A DNA stretch of 64,000 nt from NCBI GenBank assembly GCA_029339195.1, contig JAPTJF010000086.1, positions 101,132 through 165,131 of the forward strand, given 5' to 3'. The number at the start of each line of letters is the position of its first letter. The first letter of the stretch is position 1. Source of the DNA: Micractinium sp. NFX-FRZ (lineage: Eukaryota; Chlorophyta; Trebouxiophyceae; Chlorellales; Chlorellaceae). The position numbers and the translations under genes are program-made. Below the pieces are notes generated by a model. That model saw nothing but the letters and a program-made list of their open reading frames with translations. It made no database searches and was not told the DNA's origin. This document shows, piece after piece, positions 54,663 to 64,000 of this stretch.

Positions 54663-56818
54663 CTAGCTGCCTGCCGCGCACGTCACCAGCGCCGGCAACA
54701 CTGCCTGTGCAGCAGCCGCGGCCGTCTCCACCAAGCCACCAGCCATAAGCAGCATGGCAGCGGGAACGCCCCAGCGCCAGCCGCCGGCGTGGCTCTGCGA
54801 GCAGGCAGGGGAGCAGCGGGGCAGCAGCAGGTGGGGGCCAGGTGGGGGCCTGTCAGCTAATGCACCAGCTGTGGGAGTGTGCAACTGGACCAGAGGCAGC
54901 AGCAGGAAAGCGGCTGGGGCTGCCTCCTGCGGGCCACTGCAATGCACCGCAGCTGCCAGTGCTGGGAGGCACCTCAGCTGCCAGCGCTGGGAGGCAGGGG
55001 AGCAGATCATGGGGTGCACCTTTGCAGCCCCTGGGGTGCACTCTGCACTCTCCACCCTGCCTGCACCTGCCACCGCTGGTGGCACTCCCCGCCGCATGCA
55101 TGCCAAGCTCCCCGCGCCTCCACCAGCCCCACCCCCCAATCAGCCGCCCATCCTTTCCCAGCCCAGCCTAGCCCATCAGCCGTCTGATGCCTGCCCACCG
55201 CCAGCAGCCGCCCAAGGTAGGGGCAGCTGGTGTCATGGTTACTGGCCAGCCCTGCCTGCCCTCTATGTGCCCCCCCACCCCCGACCGCACCCGCCAGCGG
55301 GCCCCACCTCAATGAGCAGGCAGCACAGCAGCTCCAGCAGCAGCGCCGCCAAGCGCACAGCAAACCGGCAGCACAACTGCAGGGATACCTGCGGAGGGGG
55401 GCAGGGGGGCGGCGGGCAGAAAGGGTCAGCGTACGGGTGGGCAGAGGGCCCGGGTGAGGTGTGTGCGCGTGTGAGTGAGCATGTGCCCAGATGCAGACGG
55501 CGTTGGTGCGCAGGGGTGGAGGGCGGGGAGGGCAGGGCGAGCTAGTGAGCGTGCATGGGGGTGCGACGGCAGCACAGGCGGCGCTAACGGAAGAGCACAC
55601 TTCGTGTGCGGAAATCAGGCTGTAAACCCCGCAAAAGCAGCAAGCAAGAAAGCACCGCCGCCGGGCAGCTCTGCATCAGGATCCCGGGTTCCAGAGAGCA
55701 CCGCTGCGCCGCCCAGTTGCAGACAGCTGTCCTGGCAGCTGCAGCGCAGCCAACACAACACACTCAACACACGCAGGCTGGCGTTTCTGCTGCCGGTCAG
55801 TGCGCCACGTGGCACACACCTGGGTGTGCCCATACACCTCCATGCCGGCGTCGTCCTCGTCGCCGCCCCACGCGTCCAACGCTCTCCCCGCCTCCGCTTG
55901 AGCCAGAGCTGCTTGGAAGGCCTCCAGAGCCGCCTGCACCTGCAGGTGTGATTGCGTCTTCTGCCGCAGCCGGGGCTGCTGCGGCTGCTGCGGCGGCGGC
56001 ACAGCTGCCGGAGCCTGGCTGGTGCCCCTGCAATGAACAGGGCGGGTGCGGGGGTAGGGCAGGGGGAGCAAGTCACACACATAGGTGGCAAGCCCTCCAC
56101 ACACTGTTGGCCTGAAAGAGCTCAGGGGCAGAGGGCGGAGTCATATCAAGAGAGCCGCAGCACAAAGGGGACATGCAGGTGCCGTTTGTCTTGTACCGTG
56201 GCTTCTTGGCGTGCTGGCAGTACAAGTCCGAATTGGGGTCAGAAAGAGCCGCCGTGTGGAAGGAACCGCCTGCATCAGGTGCCAGCAACATGACACTCGG
56301 GGCGCTCACCGAGCTTCCTGCACGCCTTCTGGAGCTGCCTGCACGCCCCCCATCAGCACCCCTAGGAGAGCTGCGTCTGACGGGTGGCACGCAGCCTCGT
56401 GCTGTGCCGGCAGGAAGGCGCCGGCTGCCGCCGCCGCCGCCGCCGTTACTGTGCCGCTGTGCCGCTGCTGCGCCAGGATGCCATCCCGTGCCCTCGCCGG
56501 CAGGTGCTCCAGGCTGCGGCAGGGCGGGGATGGAGCATGTGTGGTGGCTGGGTGTTGCAGGGGCTTGCCAACACGGCGACCACCCCCAGCTACTGAGCGG
56601 GAGGGAAGCAGGGTGGCGGGACTGCCTGGCCTGTGCCTGTCCGTAGCGGGCTCTCCAGCCGCCCGTGCCGCGGCCTACCTCAGCATCTGCTGCGCCGCGC
56701 CAGACTGCAGCACAGAGAGCGGCAGCGCCCTGGTAGAACGCAGGAGGGCCCGAGCTTGAGCGGCTCTTGCTGTGGGGTCACCCGCTGCGGCGCGGGCCTC
56801 ATCGAGCCGCCCTAGCAT
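54663..56818 (-). CDS. Unknown two-helix membrane protein, family copy 2
   Basis: Paralog of the gene at 50882-52530. Exons (minus): 56818-56679, 56513-56310, 56027-55820, 55388-55308, 54794-54663, all in phase, 254 residues. Blocks matching copy 1: AQARALLRSTRALPLS, SLEHLPARARDGILAQQ, a poly-Ala run, EAACHPSDAALLGVLM, LQVQAALEAFQAALAQAEAG with acidic GGDEDDAG, helix CCRFAVRLAALLLELLCCLL, and GGWRWGVPAAMLLMAGGLVE. It ends after LPALVTCAAGS. The start at 56818 is the first ATG of the frame and matches copy 1's start, but the frame is open further upstream, so a leader exon is possible. Divergence is strongest in the Pro/Gln-rich middle. Function unknown. Confidence 0.6.
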
Positions 56819-57844
56819 TTGCCCAGCTGCCAGCTGCGTACAATGGAGAAGTCTGTAGAGGGGCAAACAGTGGTGGTCGCCGGACTCCGGACGGAAGTCG
56901 GTGCTTGCAGCTGCTCGCTCGAGCGGGATTGCAGCTGGACCCCTGTAAGTGCAGAATGGAAACTTGAGCGCTCGCACATACCTGTGTTCTTGCCCGAGGG
57001 AGGTACGTCGCTTTTCAGGGGCCCTTCAAGCTGTCACCATGACGGCCGGCGTGCGCATGATGACGACGGCCACCTCAGCCCACCAGGATACTGCTGGCCT
57101 TCTGCACTGCCCGCACTTCCCCTCACCCTTTGCCCTCACTCCAGTCCAGTCCTGCACAGAGACGCTTGGGAGACGCTTTGCTTTTTGGGTTACAGTGTTT
57201 AGAATACCACGGTACTGCAAGGGGTGGAGGCCAAAGTGGGGTCTGATATCTGGCGGGAAGTAAAGGGGCAAGCAGCTGTGGGGATCCTGTCAAAATCATC
57301 TCTGCATGGCCCAATCCTGCCTCCGACTCCTCGCCGCATTCGCCTCTGTCACGCCAGCACACGCTGTCACGCCAGCGGCGGCCGCTCCGCTGCACACGCT
57401 GCTTCACCCGCCGCGCACAGCCGCGGGGGGCAGGCGCGGCATGCACTGTCGCTGCACGCCGTGCCGCAGCAGAGGCCACGCAGCGTGCACAGTGCAGGCA
57501 CCGCTCTCACGCTCGACGGGAGTTGCCGTTCGTGAGGCGCAGGCTGACATGTCAGCCGCGCCCGGTACTGCCGCTCCCACCACATGCCGCCCAGGCCCCC
57601 GCTGCTGCAGGCCGCTCAGTTGCTTGTCCGCCGCCTACCCAGAGCCGGCCCCCTCCACGTACATTGCAACATGCAAGGGCGGCGTCCCGAGGCGCCCTCC
57701 GTGCTCACGTGACACGCCCGCCAGGCCGCCACCTCAGCCGCCACCTCAGCCGCTGACGGCCCGGCCCCTCTGCCGCGCCGCAGGGGGTTGGCCGCCGCTC
57801 CTGCCGCCACCTCAGCCGCCACCTCAGCAGCCGCCGCTCGCTTC
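56819..57844. other. Spacer with CCACCTCAGCCG repeats
   Basis: About 1 kb holding the promoter of membrane-family copy 2 and the 3' UTR of the DNA 3'-phosphatase. Short tandem CCGCCACCTCAG units occur at about 57720-57765 and 57805-57832. A minus-strand TGTAA lies at about 57189-57193. Open frames here are Arg/Ala-rich and unsupported. Confidence 0.45.
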
Positions 57845-60800
57845 TCACAGGAACTTGGCCGCCATCTGCGCCGCCTTATCCACCGGCGCCTCCCCAGCCT
57901 TTATGCCAGCCTCCTCAAGAGCTGCAAGTGTGCCGGTCTCAAGGAACTGCGGTCGGGCGGGGGTGGGGGTGGGGAGGCAGGATAGGTGGGTGGGTGGGGG
58001 GAGGATGGGTTGTGTGTAAGTTTTTTTTTTGGGGGGGGGGGGATGCCAGCCGACAGGGACAGAAGGAGCACCGGAAAAACGACAGACTGCACAGATGCAG
58101 GTGGATGCGAGCGGCGGTCAACAGACGAAGAGGGTTTTAGGCTAGCTCTCGAGGCGCTGGCCCGCGCCTGCACAACAGAGCCCCACCTCACCCCGCGCCA
58201 CCAACACCAATGCTCTGAAGCCACGACACCAGCGTGCGATGAGGCACAGGCGCGCCTCAGGACAAGTTGGCCAGGGCGTTATCATAGCCCTGGCCCCGCA
58301 TCGGCCCAGTGGAGCCCCAGCTCATCCCACCCCACCCGCAGGCGACAGCAAACCAAAAGCAGGGCACTAAGGCCCAGGCGCAGGCGCAGGCCCACCTCAC
58401 AACAGGTTGGCTAGGGAGCCTCCCTCTTGCCGACGCCCTGTGTGCCCCCACCCCTCACCCATGCACCCACCCACCCACCCGCCATTGCGGAGCCCCGCTT
58501 CCCGGACCGCGCACGCAGCGGCACCCTCCCCAGCGCAACAGTGAGGCACCCCCGCCCCACCTCAGAAATCTTGGCCAGGGAGCTCTTGCCGACGCCCTTG
58601 ATGTTGGCAAGGTCCTTGGAGGACTGCAGGGGGGGGGAAGCAGGGGGGGGGACAGGCGAGGAGAGCCATGTAAAAACCAGAGCAGCAAGCACGCGTCACT
58701 GCTCTTTGTGGTGATACTGGCAAGGTCCTTGGAGGACTGCAGGGGGGACGGAGGGGAGGCAGGAACATGGCATTCTGTCCTACAAATATCTTAGATCTAA
58801 GATCGTGCGGGGGGCGGAGGGGAGGGGAGGGCAACGTAACTCTGACAAGCAGCACCGCAAGCTGCCAGCACTGCCAGTCCTGAGTGTGACGTCGCGGCAC
58901 CGCCTGCAGGCCACTGCCCCGACTCCACCCAGCTGCACTGTTGCACATGTCCGGATGCCTTCCTATTGTTTCTAGTTCAGTTGTTTTGAGGCCATGCGAC
59001 TCACACTGCCCCAGCAATGTGCAAGCCACTCAAGGCGATGACGACAGAGCCAGGCCTGGAGGCCCCAAAACCCCCCTGACGCCACGTGCACCCACTGGCC
59101 AGCGCGATCCGGCGCTCGAGACAACAGCCCCGCACCACCGGCTGCAGCGCTGTGCAAGTGTGCCCCAGCTACTCACGGTGATGACGTCAGGGTGCGCGTC
59201 GATAACGTCGGCCACCGCTCGGAAGGCGCGCGCCTTGTGGAACTCGGCTGCGGGGAGGGACCGAAGTGAAGCGGTGCGGGGCGGCAGCGGTGGGGAGTGG
59301 GTTGAAGGAGGCAAGACTAGTGGCGGGGGTGGGGCGGGCAAAAGGAGGTGGACTAGTGAGCTGCGTGGGCTGCTGATGCGCGCGCCTGGTGCAACTCGGC
59401 TGCGGGGAGGGGGAAGCAGGTGGGAGGGGTGCTTGTGAAGGAAAGCAGCAGGGAGGGGAGGAGATGGCTCAGGAGGGCAGGAGGCATGCTTGTGCCTTGT
59501 GGAACTGGGCTGCTGGGGAGGGAAGGAAGCGGAGAGGCGTGGGGCGGGGTGGGGGCAGGCAGAAAGGAGGTAAGTCTAGTGGCTGGCGTGGGGCGGGCAG
59601 AAGGAGGCAGACTAGGGAGTGGGGTGGCGGCGTGCGGAGGGAGGTACAATAGGGGGTGGGGTGGGCTGCTGAGGCCGCGCCTTGTGGAACTTGGCTGCGG
59701 GCGGGAAAGCAAATGAAGAGGCGTGGGGGGGGGTGAGCGGGGTGGGGGCGGGCAGAAGGAGGCAGACTAGCGGCCGGGGTGGGCTGCTGAGGCGCACATG
59801 CGCGAATTCGGCCACAGGCGAGCGTGCGGGGAACAGAGCTGAACGAAAGCAGCCGTTGAGCGGGGGGCGGGCGGCTGGGGAGAGCGCAAGGCATGTGCGC
59901 GCCTTGCGGACCTCGGTAGCAAGGGAGGGGGCAAGGCAGGGGACCTGCCCCACCTCCTGGCACATCGAAAGCCTCATTGGGACGCCTTCAGCACATGCAC
60001 GCCAGTGCATTGCCACCTGCCAGAGACAGAGGTGCTACGCGTCCCCTTCCAGGCTGCCGATCACTGCCGTCCGCTCACACCCACCCCACACACCGCTAGC
60101 TTGCTCCACACGTGGCCTCACCTGTAGCCACCCACCCAACTGACCAGGCTTTACGATCCTGCTTTCTAGCCATCCGGACGTTCAATACCGTGCACTCACA
60201 CCCGCCCACACAGCAGCTGGTTTATGCGAAATGCCACATATTTTGAGCCACCCACCCCACCTTTGACCAGGTCTGCCAGCTGGCGAAAGGCGGTTGCCAT
60301 GCCTGTGTTCTTGCCGCTGCTCTCTCCCGTCTTGCCCTCGACTTTCAAATCCCCCGGTCTGCGGCAGGTCCAGCAGAGAGGGTGCCACGCGGCAGGGGCA
60401 GGTCAGAAGGCAGGCAGGCAGGCAGGCAGGCGCACGGGTGCGCTCGGCAGCCGCAGCTCTCACCCTGTTTGAACAAGAAGTTCGGGAGGCTGCAGGGCTG
60501 GGCGGCAGGAAAGAAGCAAAACACCCTGACGGCAGGGTGGCAGGCGGACCGACAGGCAGGGGAGCCTGGGGTTTGAGCGGGATGTGGCGGGTAGGAGCAT
60601 TGGGGGCAGGGAGGAGCTCCAGTGAAGGAAGCGAGCGGGGCAGGCAGAGGCGGCAAAAGGGCAGTGCCGCACTGGTCGCATCGCAACGAGCAGCAGCGGA
60701 GTGGCAGCGGCAGCATCAGGCGGGTAGCCAGCACTGCACGCAGCCTGGCGCCTGTGGCACACAATACCAACTATAACACACACACACACAGACGGGGCAT

Positions 60801-63800
60801 TTGCCGATGGCTGTTTTGAATGCAAGTTAGCGGGACGCACTCACCCAAACTTGTCTTCTGGCACGTGGAAGGCGATGCCCACGTTCTGCGCAAACTGCCT
60901 GCAGCGGGGGTGGGGTGGGGTGGGCGGGGGGAGGTGAGCACGCAGGTGCGGCGGGGGGAGGTGAGCACGCAGGTGCGACAGTAAAGAGACACGCGCAATG
61001 CTCTGCCTGCTGCGCCGAGAGGGGCAGGGTGATGCTGGGAGAAGGATGGGCGCAGGGCACCTCCGGCCGGGCGATGCGGCCGGCAGGCAATGAGGGGGCA
61101 GGCGGGCATGCCGACCGCGGGCAGGCACTGAGGCGATGAGGGCGACACGGGTCAGGCAACAACAAGTGGCAGCTGATGCAGAAGCGGGATGGGAGGCGCG
61201 GCGGGTGCACCTGCTTAAAAGAGGCTGCTGCGGGGAAGGAGGTGGCCGGTCCCGCCCTGCCCTGAGCCGATGCAGGCCCAGACCACCAACGGGTTGCCCC
61301 CCTTGCTGTCCTCACCCCCCTCACCGGTCCGAGTCTGCCCCGTTGTCAATGTCGGTGGGCCGCCCCGCCGCATCCCCCACATAGAAGCACTGCCTGCGTG
61401 GGGGGAGGCAAGTTGGAGGAAGGGATTTAGGGTTTGCCCAAACAGAAGCACTGCCTGCGGGGGGAGGGCAGAACAACAATGGGGCGAGCAGTACACGGTA
61501 GGAGGTCCCGTGGCGGTCGTGGTGGGGACCACGCGAGGAGTCGTGTGTGGTGGTGTGGTGGCGTCCCGCACCAGTGCCCCCTGCCCTCCCACACGCACCC
61601 ACCCACACACGGGAGCACTGCCTGCCCCAGGCAGTCCCCGCCTGCTCTTGACCGCTGCTCCTTTCGCAGTTCAACATTTCCGGCCACCACAGGAAGTGCC
61701 AGAGGGAGTCGAGAGTCGTCACACTTCTATTTGCAGGGCATGCCGGCCACAGGCAGCCCCAATCACGTGTCCAACCCACACACAGGCTCAGCCCATGCAC
61801 ACACTTCCACCCAAATCAACTGGGGGCTCACCCCAGGTCTGGCGCCGCCCCCTGGTTTGCATGCTGGACCAGCCAGTCCCACATCGCCTTGCTGGGCTTG
61901 TGCCAGTCGCCGCCCTTCTGGGTGCTGGCAATGACCTGCGCGGGTGGGGGCGGGGCGAGGGTGGGAGAACACGCAATAAGCAGTGGGTGGGAGAGCGCAG
62001 GAAGGATGGGGCGAGGTGGGGCGGCGGGCGCCCTTTCCGGTGCTGGACCGGTATCAGCGGCAGTCTGTCTGGGTGATGGTTCTGTCTGGGGGGTGGGGTG
62101 GGAGGGACCACACAGGGGCCCCCCTTCCCGCCGCTAGCGCTGGCACATCGCCCTCCCCGTAGCCTGCGCGGGCACGCACGCCTCCCTCCCTCCCTGGCCC
62201 CCGTCACCTGCACCGGCACCTCCCCCTTCTTGTTGAGGGCTTGAATCACGTTGTCGATGCGCCCCCGCACCTGCACACACGACAGCACACGGGCGCCTCA
62301 GAGCAACCCAGTAGCTGCTCTTGAGCTCCTGCGCTCCCCTCAGGCTTCACTCAGTAAAGCACCAATGAACCTTGGACCAACCACAGGCTCTGTTCAATAG
62401 ACCACCAGTCCAACCTTGTACAACTAACCGACCAACCAACCTTGTCTGACATCACCCCCGTGAGCGCGCCCTTGATGCCGCCCTGGTTGCTGCACAGCGG
62501 CGGGCGGGCGGGGCGGGCAGGCGGGCGGGTAAGCGGTGGGGCAGGTGGGCGGGTTATAAACACACACACAAGCGGACAGCGTGGGGCCGGGCGGGGATGG
62601 CGCAGGCGGGGCAGGGAAGGGAAGGGAAGGCACGAGGGCGATTCAGTGCTGGCAGCCCCTGACCCCATCCTCCCTGCAAAGCCCCTCCCACCTGTCCCCC
62701 CAACCCTCCGCTCCCCCACCCAACCCAGTGACACGCTGCAAGGCAGCCCTGAAGTCCCTCCACTACCAAGCCCCCCACCTCCACTGAAACCAATCAGGCC
62801 GTAAGGAAGGGGCAGCATGATCCACTCACGTCACAATCCACAGCTGGTAGCCCTCCTCGTGAAGCCCCCGCAGCACGGTGGGCACCTCCTTGTTGAAGAA
62901 CTTCCAGTCATCTGCAGCAGGAACAATCACACACACACACGCACACACACACATAGTTGATGTGAGCACCTGACGTGAGCACCTGACGACACCAACCATG
63001 CCCCCGCTCTCTCCTGCCCTCGCCTTCCCGCACACTGCAGGCACCCGCTGCCTTGAAAGAGCGGTACAGCACCCGGGCACTTGCAGCCGCGCCCTAGGCC
63101 CGCCTCCCGCACACTGCAACCACTCGCTGCCTTGAGAGGAGCTTGCCCCCACAAGCACAGTACGTGACAACCAGGCTACAGGGCAGCACGTGCAACCAGC
63201 GCAACATGCTGTAGCTAAGCCTCACCCGCCGTGCGGGGGAACTGCGCCCCGCTCTTCACCCCCACCAGCGTGCCGTCAAAGTCAAAGGCGGCAATCTTGG
63301 AGCCGCCCTGCGCCTTGGGGTTGAGCCTGCGGAGGTGGGGCAGGCAGAAGAACAGAAGGTGACAGGACGTGAGGCGAAAGTGGTGAGCCAGCTGGCAGCC
63401 CAGCTGGCAGATCCGAGGAAAGCGGAGATGGGGGCTTTGGGAGCAGCCTCATGCCCGCACCGCCTGGCCTGCCTGCTGCTGCATCGCTGCCAGTTGTCCA
63501 GCAGCAGCTGCTTAGCACTACGCACTGCAACTCTGCCCGCTCCGAGCAAGAAAGAAAGAAGGCATCCCAAGGGCACCGATCTCCACCCCTGCTGAGTCCC
63601 CTCGACTGTTGGGCACTGCTGGGGCGGGTGCCCTGCTGGCGCACACGGCAGCTGCCTCTGATTTGCCAGCTGCTGTTTGCCAGCTGCCGTCGACTCCCAC
63701 CCCAAACAATGTCCCAATAAGGATGCAGGCCTGGCACCGAAGCACAGTTTGTTCCGCACTTGTAGATCAGGTTGGGCGGGTGCAGCGTCCAGCCATCCTC

Positions 63801-63955
63801 CAGCGTCGTCACCTGCGAGGGCGGTGTGTGCAGTACGAGTGCTGTAGTACACTTTTTCATGTGTCATTGCCCCTGTGCGCTGTGGCCTGGGCGGCACATG
63901 CAAAGGCGGCCTGGGTGCAGCGGCAGCAAGCTGGCAGGGTGGGGCTGGCAGGATG

Positions 63956-63987
<32 letters not shown>

Positions 63988-64000
63988 GGGGTGATAGAGG
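57845..64000 (-). CDS. DNA 3'-phosphatase (PNKP/ZDP-type) fused to a Pol-beta-like HhH domain; 5' end outside window
   Basis: A DNA-repair enzyme removing 3'-phosphates from strand breaks. Coding exons seen (minus): 63812-63760, 63326-63226, 62911-62830, 62489-62441, 62270-62208, 61935-61832, 61393-61325, 60898-60845, 60358-60261, 59247-59177, 58623-58561, 57946-57845; all phases agree, about 302 residues. Further 5' exons must lie beyond 63812. HAD motifs: AFDFDGTLVGVKSG (nucleophile DxD), YQLWIVTNQGGIKG (motif II), DWHKPSKAMWDWL (Lys) and CFYVGDAAGRPTDI (acidic motif). After the phosphatase, GMATAFRQLADLVK, AEFHKARAFRAVADVI and DLANIKGVGKSSLAKISEFL form the helix-hairpin-helix layout of the 8-kDa domain of DNA polymerases beta/lambda. 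No kinase P-loop follows, so it is phosphatase-only like plant ZDP. A zinc-finger N-terminus may be outside the window. Donor GTTGGT of intron 4 is atypical. Confidence 0.88.
58021..58042. repeat. T10-G12 homopolymer junction in the phosphatase's last intron
   Basis: Ten T then twelve G on the plus strand, just upstream (minus strand) of the last exon. It reads as C12A10 in the transcript and may replace the usual polypyrimidine tract. Confidence 0.85.
58255..58440 (-). repeat. Exon echoes of the HhH-hairpin exon, donor side
   Basis: About 58390-58430 contains a copy of the GVGKSSLAK coding block (GVGKREAP). A weaker piece (TTGGCCAGGG) lies at about 58262. Both are in the last intron, after the real exon 58623-58561. 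Confidence 0.6.
58690..58748 (-). repeat. Exon echo of the HhH-hairpin exon, acceptor side
   Basis: GGCAAGGTCCTTGGAGGACTGCAGGGGGG recurs at about 58718-58746; the real acceptor is at 58623. On the minus strand both read CTGCAG then TCCTCCAAGGACCTTGCCA. Confidence 0.9.
59355..59935 (-). repeat. Exon echo array: five copies of the AEFHKARAF exon start
   Basis: The real exon starts at 59247 (minus CAG then CCGAGTTCCACAAGGCGCG). Decayed copies with the acceptor-exon junction lie near 59393, 59503, 59688, 59805 and 59909, spaced 104-185 bp. The units also share a GAGGCAGACTAG phrase. Only the first copy continues in frame through FRAVADVIDAHPDVIT. Confidence 0.9.
60776..60794. repeat. CA microsatellite in phosphatase intron
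   Basis: About eight CA units; a second, imperfect CA tract lies at about 62926-62954 in another intron of the same gene. Confidence 0.8.
61425..61645 (-). repeat. Exon echoes of the QCFYVGDAAG exon start
   Basis: The real exon begins at 61393 (CAG then GCAGTGCTTCTATGTGGGG). Copies lie at about 61440-61464 (GCAGTGCTTCTGTTTGGGC) and 61608-61634 (GCAGTGCTCCCGTGTGTGGG), each preceded by a CAG acceptor. Confidence 0.85.
63957..63986. repeat. 30-bp poly-G homopolymer
   Basis: Thirty uninterrupted G, next to further G-rich sequence, in the presumed 5' intron of the DNA 3'-phosphatase gene. It could be a real G-quadruplex-forming tract or a place where read length limited the assembly. Confidence 0.85.

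Noticed and set aside
57120..57480. Arg/Ala-rich minus-strand frame as a transit-peptide exon for membrane-family copy 2
   Set aside because: It begins at GTG rather than ATG, and I found no in-phase splice path from it to the exon at 56818.
59177..59935. Regularly spaced repeats that could suggest a CRISPR array
   Set aside because: The repeats are decayed copies of an exon junction with unequal spacing inside an algal intron, with no leader or cas genes.

Overview
The window is nuclear DNA of a GC-rich unicellular green alga, most likely a Chlorella-type trebouxiophyte (inferred from style, not from a database match). Supporting signs are many short introns with GTGAG or GTGCG donors and TGCAG acceptors, Ala-, Gln- and Pro-rich coding sequence, CTG/CAG runs, plastid- or ER-style leaders, and TGTAA polyadenylation motifs after several genes. 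There are no operons, tRNAs, rRNAs or CRISPR arrays. All gene models below were spliced by hand. Every exon chain closes in frame, which is the main reason for confidence in the exon borders.

Layout. 0.1-3.6 kb (-): plastid-type anion transporter (MFS/ANTR). 5.2-6.9 kb (+): YCII-domain protein. 8.3-10.1 kb (-): unrecognised Gln/Ala-rich protein. 11.1-14.4 kb (-): DNAJC16-like ER membrane J-protein. 14.9-19.3 and 20.1-24.3 kb (-): two tandem 11-exon secreted trypsin-like proteases. 26.0-30.9 kb (+): TFIIH subunit p44/SSL1. 31.5-37.0 kb (-): diflavin reductase, probably methionine synthase reductase. 37.3-40.2 kb (+): UFD1-UBX protein. 40.5-40.8 kb (-): signal peptidase subunit SPC12. 41.3-41.7 kb (-): probable retroelement scrap. 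42.5-48.2 kb: two head-to-head methyltransferase paralogs (8 exons against 3). 49.3-49.4 kb (-): possible 26-residue microprotein. 50.9-52.5 and 54.7-56.8 kb (-): two paralogs of an unrecognised membrane-protein family. 57.8 kb to the right edge (-): DNA 3'-phosphatase fused to a Pol-beta/lambda-like helix-hairpin-helix domain, 5' end outside the window.

The genes are a housekeeping mix (transcription and repair, ER protein handling, cofactor reduction, transport) rather than one pathway. Two themes stand out. First, paralog pairs: the proteases, the methyltransferases and the unknown membrane proteins. Second, and most unusual, at least nine genes carry decayed tandem copies of their own exon-intron junctions inside the neighbouring intron. 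These 'exon echoes' keep the AG or GT splice signal plus 20-60 bases of exon, in one to five copies. They look like footprints of local tandem duplication at splice junctions and may bear on how introns grow or arise in this lineage.
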